DNA from: Neostapfia colusana
Lineage: Eukaryota > Streptophyta > Magnoliopsida > Poales > Poaceae
Assembly (NCBI GenBank): GCA_030760725.1
Contig: JASWHV010000002.1
Coordinates: 62,365,900-62,429,899 of the forward strand
DNA: 64,000 nt
Direction of reading: 5' to 3'
In this document: in pieces, positions 21,263 through 31,430 of the stretch
Numbering within the stretch: position 1 is the first letter of the stretch
How the letters are laid out: each line of letters starts with the position of its first letter
Notes under the pieces: model-generated
Database searches by the model: none
Told to the model about the DNA's origin: nothing
Seen by the model: the letters and a program-made list of their open reading frames with translations, nothing else
Position numbers and translations under genes: made by a program

Positions 21263-24200
21263 TGAGACAGCCCGGACCTCGTTGGGTGGTGCCGTGATAT
21301 GCGGCACCCAACAGCACACGGGTTGCAGAAACACATCATATTACATAAATTGTTTGCGGAAGCGTACAGGAAAGTTTTACAAATAGTTATATTAGAGTAA
21401 ACTACAGCGGAAGACTATCACTCTCACAACTCATATCTAAACTAGCAACAAAGAAACGGTCCAGCCCGCGGACGTTTCTTACTAGCAACACGATGACAAT
21501 CTGCAGCGGCGAGGATGCTCTTTGAGTAAGCACTCGGAGGTTCCCGAGTCTCATCGGCACCCCTTCTCATAAACCTCGAGTCAATTACCTGCAAAACAGC
21601 TCGGATAGCATCCGTGAGCATAACGCTCAGCAAGACTTAACCGTCACCCTAAACATGAAACTCTAAGTGAGGTTATGAACCTAACGTAGGAGGGTATAAG
21701 CATAATTAAACTCGCCTAAAAGTGAATCCTTACTTTCAGGTATTAATGGCAGCATTTTAGGTAACCCTGGGCACGCCACATCGGGAGTCCACAATCAAAC
21801 AAGAAACGCTTCCCCCCGATGTAAATTGCTCATGGCATAAAAGAATCAAGTTTGCACTAGCCTATTCATCAAGATCCAATTCAAAGTTAGGATAATACTT
21901 CACATCAAAATGATTAGTTCCTTTCTCATGCAAGTTCTTACTACGTCACGACTGTAAGAACAAGTATGCTCGGTCCATTCCACGAGCGACGGTGATTCGA
22001 ATCAATAACACCCGGACTACACGACATGTACGCCCGTACTCGATGTTGCCTACAACAACCATCACTGACGTCGTACGTGGCAGCATTTACCCCGTTTCAC
22101 CCCCGCTGAATCGATCAAGTCGCCCCGTACAGCAGCTACTCTCATGGTGCACCTACCGACATGAGATGTCATGAGAATATTCACCACATACTGCACACCG
22201 GCCGTCCGCCTGAGGCGACCCGAAAAGTCCCAACGACAGCTTCCCGAGGTACATCGGTTTACTGGGTCCCATATAGCCAGCATGAGTCCGGTACACAACT
22301 CAAACTTGTTCAACAGGGCCGCATACGGATCGGTCCTTGACCGACACGGACAGGTCTATAGCACCCAGGCCCCTATGTCCTGCTGCTCCTACAACCTTCC
22401 GGTCTCAACTTTAACTTGCTAATTCAATTATGAACCAATCCCGTATGCCCCTGTTGTTCCTAAATCTGCGAGTAGCATCTCACCACTCGACTTCTACCGA
22501 ACCGTACTTAAGCATGGTGGTTCTACACGGTGAAAGACACCTACCCAATACTCCATGGGTCATTTGGCTATGCAAGAGGAGTATCAAACACTAGACCTAA
22601 TGCACAGTTCATATCTTGACCGAAAGTGAATACAAAAGAAAAACTTAACAGCTGTTAAATGCAAACCGGAGCTTGCCTGTTTTGCAGCGTAGTCGTATAT
22701 AAACAGTTAGTGTCCTTGCATATCCACCCTAGACTCTCCGGAGCTTGATCCACTTCGATGAATCACTCCTTTGAGTCCCCTTCGTTGTGGTTCCTATTGA
22801 AATGCATATGCACATATGTTATAGAATGTAATGGAAAGAAGTTATGGAATTAATTTCCTACGAACAGAGGTTGTGTGGAAAAGCCAAGCATTCACTGGTT
22901 TGCCTCTGTTGTGCAAAGAACATAAATAAACTAAATTGACCTTAAGGCCTTAGCTATACACGAATCATGTTCCCTAATGAACATAATAGATAAACTGAAA
23001 GGATTTGAGTGCAACAGAAGAACAAGAACTCCAATGGTCTCAAAACTTTTACAGCAGGTTCTATACTACCTAAGGATTTAGCTTCCCAAATTGCAGCTAA
23101 TGTGGAGTCATATTGTGTCCTCCCTAATTCTCACAATATCTCTTATGTATTCCCACATATACACCAGTATGGAGAATAAGAACAGGGAGTTCAAGGACTC
23201 ATCTTGGGCTGATAATTTACATATGAGTTCTTGATCACATGAGAGTAACCTGGTCCAAAATTCAGCCCTTTTTCTTGAGTAGTTCTCCCAGAACAATTCT
23301 TTAAGCATTTGTACTCAAAAGAATTAATTCTGTAGTAATGTGCATTTTCATGCCCAATTAAGTGAACTACAATTTCAAGTATATCTCAGAGAGCTTGCCT
23401 AAATTTTCCTATGATTTTTGGAGCTATGGATTGCTTAGAACAGATTTTTGAAGTGGGAAACACTTTCTGAAAATGTTTCTGGACTCTTTTGAACACAGTA
23501 GTTTGCATTTAGCAATTTCCTACACAAATGATCTTCAAATGAGCTGAAAATTGGCTAGTAGGTCAACACCATGCTAAAGAATATTCTGGCAAAATGTGGG
23601 GATTTTTGGATAAACCAAACTCTCTCAATAATTCTTTTTCAAAATACCTTCAAACACCTTTTCCAGAATATAATATTAACTTTCATACAAATCTGAGTTC
23701 ATATTTGGATAGAACTCAGAGAGATGAATCCAACCCAAGTGGAATCACTCAAATTGGAGTCTTCTACAGGGAGATATGAATTTCCAAAGATTGAGCTAAG
23801 TCTGGAATTATTTTCCTACAGCAAATTCGGCTGGACCCACAGTTTTGAATTCCAGCCAATAGAAACGAAGCCACACCTGGCCACAGCACCTCAGCGCGCC
23901 AACACACAGGATCCCGGCCACACCCGATCCCGGGTTTAAAATTTGAGCTGCTGACAGGCGGGGCCCATGCTTCGTCTTCCTCCTCGGCTCCTCGCTCGCG
24001 CCCGCGCTGCCCCTCGCCGGCCCGACGCCGGAGCTCACCAGCTCGCCGTTTCCGGCCACCGCCTGAGCTGAAACTCGCCGCCAGGGAGTTTGTGACACCG
24101 AGGAACATGGCTGTGGGGTTTGCTAGGGCTGCCGACGACCGGAACATGGCCGGCGACGTGCGACAGCTACTGTGGGGGTTCGGCGGCGTTGCCTGAGGTA

Positions 24201-25571
24201 TCCAGCCCGCCAAAATCTGTGCTGACGAGCCCTACAGCACCAGTCGATGATCGCAAGGCTCGGCATGGCCCCTAAATGGCTCGGGAACAGCCGCAAGTCG
24301 GTCGTCACCGTGCGCCCGATTCGGTCCGCCGGAGAAGTGCTCGGTAGACCTCAAAATACGTCGCCCCAAAGGGTTTTCATGCGACGGATGCTAAAGAGAA
24401 CATGATCGCCGGCTAGTCCAGCTCCTACGTGCAAAGTTTGATGAGCTAAGAACGAATAGAAGTGGAGAATTTTGGATTCCCGTACCGGATGCTCGGGTTG
24501 ACGCCGCCGGAGCAAAACATCAAAATTCGCCGGCGATGCTTCATGGTATGGCCTGAGCTTGGGCTGAGAGCAGCACCGCACCCGTGCACGTCCGTAGCTG
24601 TGATCGCTCGGCCGTGAAACCCGCTGCGGAGGGCTTTCCACGAGCGCCCGATCACGCTTTTGAGCTAGGTCGCCGCGGCGGCGGTTGTTCTCGGGCACTG
24701 GAGGCCAAAGCATGCTTGCTTTCAGGTCAGGGAGGTGGAGGTTGAGTTCGTGGGAGTGTTTAGCCGCTAACGGGAGGAAGAGGCGCGATGATTCCTTCGG
24801 TTTCCCGATCGACCGAGAGGGCGGAGGGGGAGAACGGCTGCCGTTCGTGCGCTCGCGAGGGGGGAAGCACAACTGAGCCTTTTGCTCGGCTGAGGGGACG
24901 TGAGCACAGGGACCAGCACGAGGGCACCGCCTCGGTGGTCAGCGCATGGGGGAAGGCAGCAGGAGGTGGCGCCGGTAAGCACCTCGGTGGCTCCCGTGAG
25001 CTGTTCGGGGAAATCTCCCACTGAGGCTAAGACTTAGGGTGCAAGGCTCCTCCTTTAGCTCTATGACATGTGGGTCCCACTCCACATTTCCTCCTCAAAT
25101 ATCTTCTCAAGCTGATACTCCTAATTCCCACAATTCTGAGTTTTAAAATGTGGGTTAGAATTTGAATCCCTCCAATTCAGTTTGAATTTGCTTGCCAAAT
25201 TTGAATTTGTTTGAAGTTTGCAACTTCTTCTCTTTAACTCCTTTTTGAGCCCACCCTACAAATAGAAAGTTGGTGATCAAACTCCTCCCTATAATTCCAA
25301 CTATGTGGCTGCATTTTTAATCTAAGTCCTTGGTCACTACATGTGTGAACTTTGAATTTCAAATATGATTTTTAAACTTACATGCAAAGAGGTATTTAAC
25401 TCCTTATTGGTTCGACACTTTTAAATAAAAAGGTGAACCTCATGTTGGATGGTCATCCATGTATTACTTTGCATGAAGAAAAGTTTTAGCAAGTCCCATT
25501 TTTCATGTCTTTGCCACACATATGAACTCAAACCATAGTTTTTATTCATACAAATTTTTGGGACTTTTACA
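21263..25571 (-). repeat. 3' LTR of family B chromovirus (left copy)
   Basis: A 4.31-kb LTR in reverse orientation. The plus strand begins TGAGACAGCCCGG at 21263 and ends CTTTTACA at 25571; read on the minus strand it is TGTAAAAGTCCC...GGGCTGTCTCA. The first 2.9 kb match the right LTR (44152-46931) closely. Compared with that copy it has about 52 bp extra between CTACAG repeats (23764-23821) and about 80 bp extra around 23875-23958. A GC-rich block lies at about 23940-25030. The A+ element inserted right at its inner end. Confidence 0.92.
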
Positions 25572-25573
25572 TT
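25569..25573 (+). repeat. Target-site duplication of A+, left copy (ACATT)
   Basis: ACATT directly precedes TGTAACACC of the A+ 5' LTR and recurs at 38227-38231 directly after its 3' LTR. Confidence 0.95.
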
Positions 25574-28500
25574 TGTAACACCCCAAAACCTGTTAAGAGG
25601 GGAATTTAAAAATTTTTGGACGTATTGCATGTGGTGCAGAAATTCAAATTCAAATTGGAATTCAAATTTAACTCAAAACAGAAAAGAAAACAAAAAAGAA
25701 AAAGAAAAAAACAAAACCCCGGCCAGTGGGCCGAAACCCACCAGCCGGCCCACCCGCCCCCACGCCAGCCCGCAGCCGCGAGCTCCTCTCTCTCTCTCAC
25801 TGACACGCGGGACCCGCGTGTCATCCCTCACCTCCCGCTCGCACCAACTACCCGGACTTCTCCGCGCGCGGCCGATCGGAACTAACCCAGAAAACCGCGC
25901 TTTCCCAGCCGAATTCTGGTCCCGGACGACTCCAACTTGATCACAACCGACACGCCGCCCTCCCCCGTCTATATAAACGCCGGCATCGTCCCGTTTTCCC
26001 CACCCGATCAGCTGTTTTTCCTCCCGGTGAGAACCGAAGCTCCGATCACCGATTTCTCTCGATCTCTGCTCAGATTTTCCGATCTAACGCGCCGATCGTG
26101 TTCCACCGCCTCCGGGGAATCACGCAGGTGCAGAAAACTCGGTGGTTTGCGCTCTAGGCACAGCTCCGACGAGCACCGCAGCGGTTCCACCTCGGACCTC
26201 GACGCCGACCGCCTTCCAGGACCTCCGAGCTCAAGAAAAACCCCGAGGTGAGATCCCCGACCTCCCCTCTACCGATCTATGCCATAAGATCCTAGTTTTA
26301 GGAGGTATAGACGAAGATCCGAAGTTCTCCGGTGAGATCGCCGCCTTCCGCCGCCGCGCGCCGCCGGGCAGCGCCGCCCGCGCACGGTCAGAGCGACGTG
26401 GCCGCTTATGCGCCGTTTATTTTAAATCGCACGGTAGAATTAAAACCCGTGCGTAACGGTTCGGCGATCTAATCTGAGCCGTCTGTTTTAAATCAGACGT
26501 TCCACATCAGCCCCGCATTAAAGGCCGGGATTCTTACGCGCTACCCACTGGGGATCTCGGAAAATATGAGCTAGCCCCGGAAACTTCTGATCTAGCCCAT
26601 GGAACTTCAGAAATTCATGTAAATTCATTTAAAAATCAGTTTTAGCCCCTGGACATAATAAAAATTAGGAAAACCCCTCTGTTATGTGTAGCTAGACCCC
26701 TGGAAATTTATGAAATAATATAATAGATCCTGTAGTGGGGTGAGTTTACCTTTTTAACCCTATATAATATTAAATTTAGGAATTTGAATATGTGATTAGG
26801 ATTTAAAATTTAAAAGGTGAGACAAACACATTGTAAATTCAAATTTAAACTATCCTAGCAGTTGGAAAACTTTAGAATGAGTTAAAAGTAGATTTTAAGC
26901 TGAAATGAATCTGTTTAATTGATTGTTCACATTTATTAGTTATAGGGACACAATCTTAGGTTAGGAAATAATTCTGAAAATTAGTAAAATAAATTTAAAT
27001 TAGTTCACATCAGAGGAGAAGTTCCAAAATATATTATTTAATATTTTAGATCAGAACCTATTCTGTTTAGATGATATGCCCTACTATTTAATATTAAAAC
27101 TCACTTTTAGGCATAGAAATTAAATCTGGAAAATATAGGAAAATAGGTATGCATAACTAGAAAATGATAAATGAAGTTTCCTAATCCAAAGACTTCAGTT
27201 TAGGATTTGGTAGAAGATATGAAACCCCTTTGGAGTAGGAAATTACCTTCCATGCAAACATGCTAAAGAGTGTATTAAAGAATTTGTTTAAATTGGAAAT
27301 TCATATATAGTGTGCAAACAGAAATCTGAATACAAAAGTTAGAAATCATATACATATGTTTAAAAGTGCATGTAGGCTAAAAATCAACACATCTACAGTA
27401 ACCACAACACTTAGAAATGTGAATGACTATCATATGTATGTATGTGTGGAGTGAATGTGTGAACTATGTCTTATGGATTGTTGTTTTCTTTTGCTATTTG
27501 TGTTGGCATGAGTAGAACCTGCCCCAGAGCAAGTTCTTCCCTTCCAAGACCAAGACTTTCCATTCTCAGAACAGCAAGAAGAAGGCAAGTGTCCTTGACC
27601 ACTTTGTTCCTATACTAGGATGTGTAGATAGAATTATTTGCATTGTCAATTGAAATATGAAACCCATGCTAGGAAGTTTCCCTAGAATTGCATTACCTTG
27701 TTTTCCTTGTAGCTTGGGTTGGGATTTGCTTTATTATGTCATTCATTCATATTACTTATGCTTAGCGATGCTTAGAATGGGATAAGTGGGATATGATATC
27801 ATCAACTTGTTTACCTTACTCTTGAATGAGACATTATGAGTTATGTAGAGGTAGGGATCGAGGCAAGTTGGATGATTTGGTTGGTGCTGGGTGCACGAGA
27901 CTCGGGTTTGTGTTTAGTACTTGCCTGGATCCTAAGGACCGGTTCATGGAGCATGTAACCTGGTTTTACCGTGCCAACCACATGCTGAGATGGGGCAGCT
28001 TGGCCAATTAATTAGGTGTATCCCCGGCGTAGAATGGGTGTGTTGGATGGTGCGGGGAGTAGGTGTCAGCTGGACTACCATATGAACCGCAAGGCTCAAT
28101 AGGGGGCCACTGCAGCGGGGTTGGAGCCTCTTGTATGCTGTTAGGGGTGAAACCTCAGTGGGCCCAAGCTCGTCGGGAATCCCTTTGTAAAGGCTTCGTA
28201 GTGATCTCCTGGCTACACACCTGGGAAGTGTGAATGTGGTTCGGGGCCACTGGCATAATGGAGGTTCTTTTAGTCCACCCGGTAACGGGGGATGAAATCA
28301 CTACATGTGGGTACAGTGGTACAAACTCTGCAGAGTCAAAACTGTCATGACAGCCGTGCTCACGGTCAAGAGCGGCTTGGACTTATTCATGATTAGAGGA
28401 TGATGACTTTGGAAGTTGTGGATGTTAAGCGGGGAGCTTAACATTGGAAATGATGTTATGGTTATTTGATTTTGATGATGGGTTGGGAGATTGGGACCAT

Positions 28501-28986
28501 TTTACCTATGTAGTAATGTAGGGGCTTAATAAGCTAAGGTGATAGGTATTAATTGCGTAGTGCTTTAACCATGAGTTCAACCTCTCCTTGCTCTAGCCAT
28601 CCATGACATAACTTTCCCACACTTGCTGCGTACCAATGGTACTCAACCTTGCATATTTGTTGGTTTAAATTGCTGCTCAGGTCAAGGGGATGATGTGGTG
28701 TTTAATGATCAAGACTTCGGACCCAAAGAAGGTTTCTAGGTTCATGGAGTCCCCCGGGCAACGCCTGTGACGGAGCCCACAAGAATAATATTCCGCTGCT
28801 AGTTTATTTACATGTTATGAACTTATTATCGTCCATCGAGACGTATGCTTTGTAAGACCTATTTATATTCGACACCTGGCTTGTAATAAATGATGCTTCA
28901 CTATTTGTCATCACATGTATGAGAAAATGATCCTGGCATACATGTCATATTCACTCGGTTGTTCTTCGGAGAAACCGGGTGTGACA
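25574..28986 (+). repeat. 5' LTR of A+
   Basis: 3.41 kb, TGTAACACC...GGGTGTGACA. Order: a Lys/Asn-codon-like A-rich stretch, a TATA box (25969-25978), a GC-rich block to about 26530, an AT-rich block to about 27480, then a moderately GC-rich part carrying a 61-codon frame (27826-28011) seen in most family copies. A GAG/GTGAGA donor-like site at 26248 and an acceptor-like TAG at 27514-27515 flank the AT-rich block. Confidence 0.95.
25969..25978 (+). promoter_or_regulatory. TATA box of the A+ 5' LTR
   Basis: TCTATATAAA, about 395 bp into the LTR, following a CCGCCCTCCCCCG stretch. It is the best TATA match in the GC-rich region and is conserved in the 3' LTR and in A3. The transcribed R-U5 part would then be about 3 kb. 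Confidence 0.75.
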
Positions 28987-28990
28987 GAAG

Positions 28991-29002
28991 TGGTATCAGA
29001 GC
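28991..29002 (+). other. Primer-binding site of A+
   Basis: TGGTATCAGAGC, complementary to the 3' end of initiator methionine tRNA, four bases after the LTR. Confidence 0.93.
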
Positions 29003-29202
29003 CAAGGTTGCCCGTAGGAACGTGGACCTAGGTAGAAATAGACGTATTTAAGGACCCTATTTTCTTAAAAACTATTTTACAAAGGTATGGGTTGAAAAGT
29101 GTTATGGGGTCACCTTATTCATCTTACCCCAACTTTTATTCAAAAAATAGGATTTTTGTTTAAAATCTTATCTAACTTAAATTTAAATGCCTTATGTTTT
29201 AG

Positions 29203-29973
29203 ATGGTTCGCATGATCCGCACCGGCCGCAATTCCACCGGAGGGAGAGTTCCCGTAGTCGCCCTTGCCCTGAGAGAGGAGAATCATCCAGTGACGTATCT
29301 CTCCTACGGATTGGCAGTAGGAGGCTTGTTGCGCCGTCTTCGACGCATGCTCGAAGCCGCCGGCAATACGGGCAAGCTAATCATACACTACAGCTCCACC
29401 CGAACCATCCGTGAGAAGCGGGAAGAATGGAGATCAGAAATGAGGATTATCCACGAAAATCAGCTGCTCAAGATCCACCACTCTCCAGCTTGTCGAGCGA
29501 CACAGGTCGATGCGGAGAAGGATGTCACCTGGGAGGCAATCACCTGTCAGAGTCACATCTATCGTCGCCACCTAGACAGAACTGAGTACATGTATGTCCT
29601 CTAGCGTGAGAGTGGTACAACGGAGTACAAGTACCCGCCAGTGCAGCAAGGGACTTCCCATGAGCACATGGTTTTGTGCTTGGAGGATGCTTCTATGCTC
29701 AGCACTCGACTGCAGGAGTGTCAGCAGGAGCTTGAGGATGTACGTGACACCCTGAAGGATACTGAGGCGTTGCTTCGAGCCAGCTTGAGGGCGAGAGAAA
29801 GAGGAGATGGGAATGAATTGTGTGTCACCGTGAATGACACATGGACTCCTGATTCCCCAGATCGCCGGGCGAGCAGGCGTCGCCGCACTTCTCCACCAGC
29901 AGCTTCCCCACCCAAAGCGGAGTCCGAGGGTAGCCGCAATAATGAGGAAGATCCCGAGGAGCCAGCTCAGTGA
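29203..29973 (+). pseudogene. ORF0 of A+: extra ORF upstream of gag, H3-tail-like N-terminus
   Basis: One frame of 257 codons, split by TAG at 29602-29604 into 133 aa and a following open part from about 29605 to 29973. The N-terminus is MVRMIRTGRNSTGG. Compared with A2 (MVRMICTARKSTGG) it has Ala-to-Gly and Lys-to-Asn changes (codon 29230-29232, AAT), so the H3K9-like lysine is lost here. The middle part (VTYLSYGLAVGGLLRRLRRML; KLIIHYSSTRTIREKREEW; EMRIIHENQLLKIHH) is unrecognised. The second part has a predicted coiled coil (LEDASMLSTRLQECQQELED), then a basic stretch RRASRRRRTSPP that could be a nuclear localisation signal, then an acidic tail. The start follows TTATGTTTTAG. It lies 217 bp after the LTR and about 320 bp before gag. 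Function unknown; orf0 genes are reported in some grass gypsy elements. Confidence 0.75.
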
Positions 29974-30294
29974 TACAAGTAGTGTAGAGTCCTTTCCATT
30001 AGTTTAGCAGGTTGTCGAGTAGTCGAGTCGTTACCTTAGTTAATGGTGTGTTAATGCTTGATGTGTGACGTGAGTTGTGGAAGCCATTGGCGTTTGTCCA
30101 CAACCTCGTCTTCAGGATTGTTTTGCTTTGGTGTGTGAACCCATATGAATTAAGAGTGCATTCATGTTCGCGTAAGACATGAAACCCTCAGAAAATATAA
30201 ATGAAATAAGGTCTCAAAATTTTAAAAGTCTAAACAAGCAAATTGGGAAGTTAATACGTAATGCTTTAAGTTAACATCTGATTGATCATGATAG
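29974..30294. other. Spacer between ORF0 and gag in A+
   Basis: 321 bp without a supportable ORF, rich in T/G then AT-rich. It ends GATCATGATAG before the gag ATG. Confidence 0.6.
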
Positions 30295-31430
30295 ATGGCC
30301 GGAAGAGGAAAGGGTCGTGCTGCCAACCCCGCCAACAACAACGATGAGGCCGGCAACCCTCATCTTTCTGGAGGACAAGATAGGGGTGGTCGTCGGGAAG
30401 GAGTTGATCCCATCCACCAAATGCTGGAAAATCAGAATCAGCTCATCCAGAGCCTGACTCAAGTGGTGGCCAACTTGCACCAAGCTCCACCTCCACAAGC
30501 TGCACCACGCCAACCAAGGCTGAGTGAGTTTCTAGGGACTCAACCTCCAAAGTTTGCAACTGCTGCTGAACCTCTGGAAGCAGATGATTTGCTAAAGACC
30601 ATTGAGAGCAAGATGAGGATCATACAATGCCAAGGGTATGAGAGGGTGCTGTTTGCCTCTCACCAATTGCATGGACCTGCTGCGGATTGGTGCACCGCTT
30701 ACGTGGCCGCCCGTCATGACCCTGAGAACATCACTTGGGAAGAGTTCAAGCGCAGTTTCCGCAACCATTACATACCAAGGGGTGAACTTAAAAAAAAAAG
30801 AGAAAGGAGTTCCTGGTGCTGCAGCAGGGAAACATGACGGTGAGGGAATACCTCACTAAATTCACCCAACTATCCCGTTATGCGGGACATAGAGACTGAT
30901 GAGCAGAAACATGATTGCTTTGTGGAAGGACTTACAGTGGATATGCAGTGTGCAATGTCCTCCAACGAGTATGAAAGCTTCCAAAAGATGGTGGACAGAG
31001 CATTTGTTGTGGAGAGGAAGCTGAAGGCCTTGGAAAATGAAAACAAGAGGAAGGCGGGATGGTCACACCAAGCCTCGGGTAGCACCACCCACCCACGTCT
31101 GACGCAGCAACCCGCAGGGCAGACGAGCCGTGCTGCGGTACCCTACTCCTTGCCGAGAGGGTACAACCCGAATTTCAGGCCTCCGTCAGCACCAACACAG
31201 ACACAAAGTCGGTTTGTACAGCAGCCTCGCCCCGCATATCCAACTCGACCAGCAGTACAAGGACCCCCAAACCAACCCCAAGACAACAAAGGCCCGGCAC
31301 CTAAGGTTTGGGTGCAATGCTTCAACTGTGGTGAAGTGGGGCACTACGCCCATAAGTGCCCAAAGAAGAAGCCCGTGCAGCCGCAACAGCAGAATGTGAT
31401 GCGAGGACGGGTGAACCACGTGACCATGGA
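30295..31430 (+). pseudogene. gag of A+ (capsid and CCHC zinc knuckle), frameshifted
   Basis: Starts MAGRGKGRAANPANN, then a retrotransposon gag region (QNQLIQSLTQVV; LSEFLGTQPPKF; EADDLLKTIESKMRI; WCTAYVAARHDPENITWEEFKRSFRNHYIP). The frame is lost at a run of ten A's near 30790-30800. It continues one frame over (QQGNMTVREYLTKFTQLSRYA) and shifts again near 30880. From there the long frame reads DEQKHDCFVEGL and then a CCHC zinc knuckle (C147, C150, H155, C160 of the frame opening at 30880; nt about 31318-31359). The ATG at 30880 is therefore not a true start. Gag would form the virus-like particle and bind RNA. The basic N-terminus resembles H4/H2A tails over MAGRGKG. Confidence 0.82.

Noticed and set aside
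26142..26456. ORF MVCALGTAPTST... in the GC-rich part of family A LTRs
   Set aside because: Open mainly because of high GC content. Ends and composition vary between copies and antisense frames are equally open. No domain seen.
27826..28011. 61-codon frame in the family A LTRs (MRHYELCRGRDRGKLDD...), open in five copies (also at 8708, 37066, 47905 and 53928)
   Set aside because: Differences among copies are mostly amino-acid changing (Asp/Tyr, Ala/Val, Leu/Phe, Asn/Tyr, Gly/Cys), and the frame is broken in A1. It looks like ordinary LTR conservation, not a selected protein.
28991..29002. tRNA-like sequences next to LTRs
   Set aside because: These are 12-base primer-binding sites complementary to initiator tRNA. 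No tRNA gene, rRNA or other RNA gene was found.
30785..30805. Programmed frameshift at the A-run in A+ gag
   Set aside because: The run lies in the capsid region, not at a gag-pol junction, and a second frameshift follows within 90 bp. A decay indel is simpler.
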